In this document: piece by piece, positions 18,011-23,067 of the stretch
Numbering within the stretch: the first letter of the stretch is position 1
How the letters are laid out: the number at the start of each line of letters is the position of its first letter
Assembly: GCA_019648995.1 (NCBI GenBank)
Contig: BLXT01007982.1
Location: 4,588,123 to 4,611,189 of the forward strand
DNA: 23,067 bases
Direction of reading: 5' to 3'
From: Plakobranchus ocellatus
Lineage: Eukaryota > Mollusca > Gastropoda > Plakobranchidae
Program-made: the position numbers and the translations under genes
The notes under the pieces: generated by a model
Database searches by the model: none
What the model was told of the DNA's origin: nothing
What the model saw: only the letters and a program-made list of their open reading frames with translations

Positions 18011-19000
18011 TGCAAATAAAAAACTTGAAGCACATGATAAGAAAATACTTCCCATCTCGTGTCTGCTGTGCCACACGGTTAATGGCGTAACACTCTTTTT
18101 TTTCAAACCGAACACATGCAGAGATGCAGTTAATTGCTGATTGTTGAAACTGTGTGTATGAATAAAAATCGCAAAAGCCCATATTATTTTTATCTAAAAC
18201 TTTCAAATCTACGTTTTCAGAAATTAAATTTTTGAGAAGATGATATATTATGTGAAAGTTTATTGTGCGAGAGATTTGATGATAATGATATTGTGTGGGT
18301 GTATAGGCAAGGGATCGGAAAGAAAGTTAAGAATTGAAATTAGTAAGTGCTTGATCAGACCCATTGATAGAAAGTAAATTATCACAGAAGAAGGGCCTTT
18401 CCTCTTGTCTGCGACAATTCTCTTTGGAAAATAATTTCTGGAGAAAAAAAACTAACAACAACAAAAAACCATTACCGTAACGTTCTTTTCAATACTTCTT
18501 TTCTCTCTATAAAGTCCATCATTCTTCGAAGACACTAGAACTAGATAAAGACATGTCATTATCGAAAGTAGGAATGAAACAATAAGTCATAATAAAATTT
18601 CTTACAAATTTATAATGATCTCGGGGTTTGATTTTACCATGAAAAGGAAGAAAGAGGAAGGCGGCCGAAGAAAAAAAAAAGCAACAGGAAGGGTAAGAGG
18701 AAAAATATATTGGAGGAAGAAAGGAAGTAGATGTAGAAAACAAGGCAGAAAAGCAACATCAACTGGACTGGCACAAAATTTGTTTTATAGTCATGACCTC
18801 CTAATGCCCATGAGTTAAGACTTTCAATAAAAGATATTTTCTATCTACCTCTACCTCGTTTGATTTCAATTCTTCCAGTGATTGCTGAATTTTTTAAACC
18901 TGCGTCAAATGGTTAGCTTCTCTCAGTATTGATTCATTGGACCTTTTTTCGCTGCCTATGTTATCCTCATCATTCATCTAAAAACCGCATCGCTACTGCT
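18011..19000. other. Upstream flank of CCDC59, no gene seen
   Basis: No divergent gene could be recognised on the plus strand. A purine-rich plus segment at 18645-18745 gives a Lys/Arg/Gly-rich frame that I do not consider real. Confidence 0.5.
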
Positions 19001-19019
19001 TCCAATTTCACCTTTGCTA

Positions 19020-19943
19020 AAAGTATTGCATATAGAGTTAGACGGTTTCTATGAGATAACCATGCATTCCATTTTTTTTTTACATTCAAAGACAGGCCCA
19101 TTCTTTCACTTTCTAAAACAACAGTATCTAAAAGTGTTTGGAGTTGTTCCTCAGATTCTGCTATTAAAACTGTATTATCTGCATATCTGAGATAATAAGA
19201 TTTTTTAAATATTTACTATAAGCCCGAAATATCCTCTAGACTCCTTAAGATTATTTCACTATGTAAATTATTGAAGATCAAAAGACATAACACATCCCTA
19301 CATCACACCTCTATTTATGGATATGAATACTTTGTACTCTCCTTCAATTCTTACAGAATGATGCAGTTTGAGCCGAGTAGGTATAGATTTCTAATTGTCT
19401 CAGATTTCCCCATTTCTAATTTTTCTAGCATACGAAACAGTTTTTCATGTTTCTCTCAGTCAAAAGTCTTAGAATAATCAATGAAACAGAGATGGAGATC
19501 TCTTTGTATTTCTATACACCTTTCCATAAGAATTGACAAAGTGAATACTGCTTTTCTAGTCCCTATATTAGGCATCAAGTCAAATTGTTTTGGAGATATT
19601 TCTTGTCTTAGGTTCTTGCGCATTCTATGCATTAGAACACATAACAAGATCTTTGTAATTTTTTTTTTTTGCATTATTTTCTGTACACCTTTCCATAAGC
19701 ATTGACAAAGTGAATATTAAGTTTCTATTCCCATAGGACAGAATCAAACTGTTTCGTAGGTATTTCTGGTCTTAGACTCTTGTGCATTCTGTGCATCAAA
19801 ATGCGTGACAGAATTTTTGTAAAATTGCTCATTAAACTGATTTTTCTATGAAGTTCATATTCCGCTGCTCCTGGTGTTTTAGGAAGTACTAAAAAAAAAC
19901 CAGATTTACAAAGATCTTCTGTAATTGTCGCACTGTCGTACAT
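19020..19943 (-). pseudogene. Degenerate LINE reverse transcriptase (RTE/BovB-like or related), fingers and palm
   Basis: The minus-strand order matches the endonuclease/RT LINE proteins common in invertebrates. LPKTPGAAEYELHRKISLMS and ILMHRMHKSLRPEI come first. After an internal repeat come TRKAVFTLSILMERCIEIQR and DLHLCFIDYSKTFD, the palm A motif (F.DY.K.FD). A broken GV..GCV-like stretch near 19265-19300 and LRYADNTVLIAESEEQ follow, the palm C motif, at 19185-19174. The catalytic YADD is changed to YADN. At least three stop codons and frame breaks interrupt it. It is a dead copy fragment lacking the endonuclease. Confidence 0.85.
19503..19850 (-). repeat. Repeated ~175-bp segment within the LINE fragment
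   Basis: Plus-strand 19503-19672 and 19681-19850 align in the same order: CACCTTTCCATAAG.ATTGAC, AAAGTGAATA, then GTATTTCT or ATATTTCT plus .GTCTTAG, then GCATTCT.TGCAT.A. Both encode the RT segment around LMHRM(H/R)K(S/N)LR.EI. A poly-T run at 19659-19670 marks the junction. Confidence 0.75.
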
Positions 19944-20043
19944 ATTGCAATAAGGAGTTTTGTTGTCATACCTATTCTTAAGCTATCTAGCGCTGTAATT
20001 ATTTATATTGGTTTTTTACCTCGTTATGTGGCTTTTCCACAGT

Positions 20044-20250
20044 AAAGATGTGGTTCATCAAAGGAATGATGATCATGGGTGGAAAAAAATAATGTTGAGT
20101 GAATTGGTACTGAAAGAAACTAATCTTGAGCCCACATTAATTAAAACCTTAAGAAATAGGCAACTACAACTTTTAGGACATATTTGCCGACACAAGGGTT
20201 TAGAACACTGTAAAAACTGAAGGTAAACGCAATTGAGGTAGATTTGAGAG
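20044..20250 (+). pseudogene. LINE C-terminal fragment in the opposite orientation
   Basis: The plus strand reads KMWFIKGMMIMG, then after a frame change LSELVLKETNLEPTLIKTLR, NRQLQLLGHICRHKGLEH and TEGKRN(stop)GR. This is the C-terminal region typical of the same LINE group (MWF.RRM.RI.W...., LI..IR.RQ...GH..R...LEH....G.IEGKR.RG). It points away from the minus-strand RT piece, so at least two insertions or an inversion are involved. Confidence 0.75.
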
Positions 20251-21346
20251 AGTAATTTTTATAAGTTTGACTGAGAACATGTTTGAGTAAAGGAACATGA
20301 GTGCCAATGTCTGTTCCAATAAGAGCATTTATAGAAGAAGAACCTCTGCTTGTTCTGTGGTGCCAATAAAAAATATTTCTAATCTCAATCACCCGAGACG
20401 ACCACAATTCTTTGAAAGAGGAAGAGGTTAGTTTTCCGAGAGTGTCTCTCAGGTAAGCCTAGCTTGATCTGGAATACGGGGAAAGAATGGAACACTCTTT
20501 TGAAAAGGTTTGGAAACAGCAAGGCTATTGATAAAAAAGCAAATTACCCGGTGCATAAAATGACATAAAATGAATGCAGACCATAAAGCTTTACAATACA
20601 AAAATATTAAAATTTTAGTCTGTAAATGTTTCATAGCTTTAACAATGAGTTCCTCTCACATTATTGTTCCAGGCGATCGGGGTCTTCTCTTTATGCCTAT
20701 TGTTAACTAAGTGGCTATCACAAACATTATTATTATCTTCATATCTTTCTTCTTTTTTGCGAAGATAATTGTCATCTGGCTAATCTTTAATACATTTTAT
20801 TTGTTTTGAGGACCAATTAACTATAACGCCTTTTTCTATGCTTGCACACATGCGGTACCGGTATAAGGCCTGTTAAAAAGATAGTCGCCACTGCTGGAAC
20901 CAGTGTGATTGAGTTGATTCTAGGAAAGCAAGGTATAATAATTAAAATAATCAGCATACCATTATTTGAAGAGCAATATTTTGAAATGAGAAATGTACAT
21001 GTCATGGTTTGTCTTACAAGGATTAATTTTACAGAAAAGAACTGTGTGACCCCACCCAGCGCACTCGATTAGGCAAAAATCTTTGCCTTTTTTCAGAATG
21101 TCTTTTATTTTTGTCTGTTCTTCTTCTTTCCTCCCCGTCCTAATCCAAACCTTCCTTCCAACCTAAGACTGCCTCCACATAATTTATGCTTGGATACTCG
21201 AGTAATTTCTATTGTGGGCTAAATAGAGGATGACAGTTATAAGAACAGGACCTTAGACCAGAAAGAAAGAAAAAGAAAAGGGGAAAGAAAAAAAGATATA
21301 TAGCAGTACCTTGAATGAGGGAAAAAAAGTAGAGGGAATTGCTCTT

Positions 21347-21350
<4 letters not shown>
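20251..21350. other. Right flank, no gene seen
   Basis: The minus frame at 20407-20141 (88 codons) and the plus frame at 20842-21072 (76 codons) have no recognisable motif. No repeat was delimited. Confidence 0.5.

Positions 21351-21395
<45 letters not shown>
21351..21395. repeat. (AT)n microsatellite, about 22 units
   Basis: Uninterrupted AT dinucleotide run followed by AAATACATATATAC. Confidence 0.97.
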
Positions 21396-21399
<4 letters not shown>

Positions 21400-21461
21400 C
21401 ATATATACTCTCCGTTCGGTTATCACAAAAAATTCCTAATGACGCTTACTGGCGTTTTTTA

Positions 21462-21485
21462 TAAAATAAAATAAAATAAATAAAT
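21462..21485. repeat. (TAAAA)n-type microsatellite
   Basis: Four tandem TAAAA-like units ending in AAATAAATA. Confidence 0.9.
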
Positions 21486-21810
21486 ATTCAAAAAACAAAA
21501 AACAGAGCTAAACCAAAAACAAAAAATCCAAGGCGCATTTGATAAGAAAAGGTGTGAGAATCACTGGTATAGTTCGACTTTTTAATAGCTTTCATCGAAC
21601 AAACTAAAGGACACAGAGTATAAATAAAAATGTATCGCCTTTTAAGCCTTCTCAAATAAAATATGACAATCACAAATCAAATGTCGTGTATACACGCTAA
21701 GCAAAGATTTATAACACAATATATATTGTTTAAAGATGAAACCTGGGAATGAAAAAATCCTTTTATTAAAAGAAATCTTATACAACCTGCTAAAGTATAT
21801 TTTACATAGA

Positions 21811-21881
21811 TATACACACACACATACATAAGCATACACGCATTTCCAAACATGATGATCTGTCCCTCTCTCTCTCTCTTT
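21811..21881. repeat. CA-rich and CT microsatellites
   Basis: ATACACACACACATACATA at 21811 onward and a CTCTCTCTCTCTCT run at 21865-21880. Confidence 0.85.
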
Positions 21882-22689
21882 TAAACTCTCTGTATGGCAT
21901 CCTCCTCTCTAAAAGTCTAATGTGTTTACTAAGTTCTAGTGAAGTAGTGAATTAAAGAAAGAAACATTTAAAACTTTGAAAATGACAAAAAGATTGTGTC
22001 CTTACACACAAATATGTTTTAAATTACAGGAACTAATGCACCAGGCCAAAGTGAGATGTAAACTATGAGTCGAAAAAGAAGGCGTAAATACGTATTGGAA
22101 AAAGGCTGTTCATTAATATTTATCACTTGTGGTTCTGCAGTTCTTAAAGTCTCACTCCAAAAATATATATTAAAGTTTAACTCCAAAAATAATTTTTTTT
22201 TTAGTCTGTTGATGGTAGCAGAGTTTGGTAGGTGATCGATAGGTATAAAACTGTATTATTTGTATTTTTCCTTACATCAAACACAGGGAGATAAACGATT
22301 ATTTTGCAAACTAGTTCAAGGGAAATAATTTTCTAAAATAGCCAATTTTTTAAAATTATTAAAAAGAAGTAAAATTCAAAGGATTGTAAAAAAATTCAAT
22401 TTTTTTCAATACTCTTCATTTAGATATCAACTCAAAAAAATATTCGCAGCATTTTCAGATAAGACACTTAAGATTTTAAAACCATTATTTCAAACATATT
22501 TGAATATTGAGACCCACTTAGAAGTGCACGGTGAATGTATTATAGATGTAAAACTATAGAACGTGAAAGTGGTGGGACACTGTAAGTCCGCACCACCATG
22601 CCGCCCAAAGTTTCTTCGATTTTTTTTTTTTTTTTTAAATTTTTTTTTATATTTACCACTAGGTCCATATCTTTCGAACTAGGAAGACT

Positions 22690-23000
22690 TGGAGAACTTG
22701 AATTGGCACAAAAAGAGAAGAAATAGATATGAGATCTAGAAAAATTCAATGGAAGAAGAGCAAAGAAAAAGAGGATAGTAAGAAAGAAAAGATGAGAAGA
22801 AGAAATCCATTTTTGGAAGGAAATAAAGGATCAAACTGGATGAAAAGGAAAAAAAAATAAATAAATAAAATAAAACAAAGAAAGATGCAAAAGGGAAAGA
22901 AAAAGAGAGGAGAGGAAAAAAAAAATAAAGGAGAAGGTAGGAGGGACAAGAAAAAAGAGGTTGGAAGAAATAGGAGGAAAAAGAAAAAAAAAAAAAAAGA
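22690..23000. repeat. Purine-only low-complexity tract (GA/A-rich plus strand)
   Basis: About 300 bp almost entirely A and G on the plus strand, with very few C residues. The minus-strand open frames here are Phe/Ser/Leu/Pro strings that arise from the composition and are not genes. Confidence 0.85.
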
Positions 23001-23067
23001 ATATGTGGCCCTAAAGTCATATCTCAATAGTGGCACAAGTGAACAACGTATGGCATTCCATAGACCT

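Noticed and set aside
18615..18818. Lys/Arg/Gly-rich plus-strand frame resembling a ribosomal or nuclear protein
   Set aside because: The purine-rich composition explains it; no motif, no splice context and no homologue recognised.
20842..21072. 76-codon plus-strand ORF
   Set aside because: No recognisable motif, no regulatory context and no similarity to anything else in the window.
21449..21460. Hairpin plus T run resembling an intrinsic terminator (GACGC...GCGTTTTTT)
   Set aside because: This is eukaryotic intergenic DNA, so a bacterial-type terminator has no meaning here; the stem is short.
22736..23036. Two overlapping ~95-codon minus-strand frames resembling membrane proteins
   Set aside because: They translate a polypurine/polypyrimidine tract, and the Phe/Ser/Leu runs follow from composition.

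Overview
The window is AT-rich eukaryotic nuclear DNA with spliced genes. It carries many TAGATCTAGATCT-type and TAGGCCTA-type palindromes, homopolymer runs, minisatellites and decayed transposable elements. The palindrome habit and the repeat content suggest a gastropod mollusc, probably a heterobranch or pulmonate snail; this is inference from general genome character, not from a marker gene.

One host gene can be read with confidence. It lies on the minus strand, in four coding exons at 17835-17775, 5844-5700, 2594-2504 and 1482-1297. All three junctions have GT/AG ends and matching phases, and together they encode a 160-residue, lysine-rich protein. I identify it as the CCDC59/TAP26 (Fyv7-type) rRNA-processing protein from a GQGFA-(R/K)RK segment, a basic coiled coil and a C-terminal (R/K)GQP...Q(I/M)E.LL.KI signature. 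Its first intron is about 11.9 kb and holds most of the window's repeats.

Layout by position. 1-1296: 3' flank or UTR with pyrimidine-rich degenerate repeats and a poly-C tract ending in four Ns. 1483-2503: intron 3 with a ~31-bp minisatellite. 2595-5699: intron 2, with a pogo-like non-autonomous element that has an internal 30-bp repeat, then a ~39-bp minisatellite. 5845-17774: intron 1, with two inverted copies of an unnamed interspersed repeat, an 84%-matched inverted repeat, a PHD-finger relic, a frameshifted acidic/serine-rich coding-like stretch, a 115-bp direct repeat and a nested foldback element. 17836-18010: CpG-richer 5' end of the gene. 18011-19000: no gene recognised. 19000-20250: degenerate LINE reverse-transcriptase pieces in both orientations. 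20250-23067: no gene recognised; simple repeats and a purine-only tract.

No CRISPR array, operon, RNA gene or intact mobile element was found. Nothing here amounts to a new multi-gene system. The best leads are the shortened CCDC59 protein, the two foldback-type elements, the pogo-like element and the unnamed repeat family.
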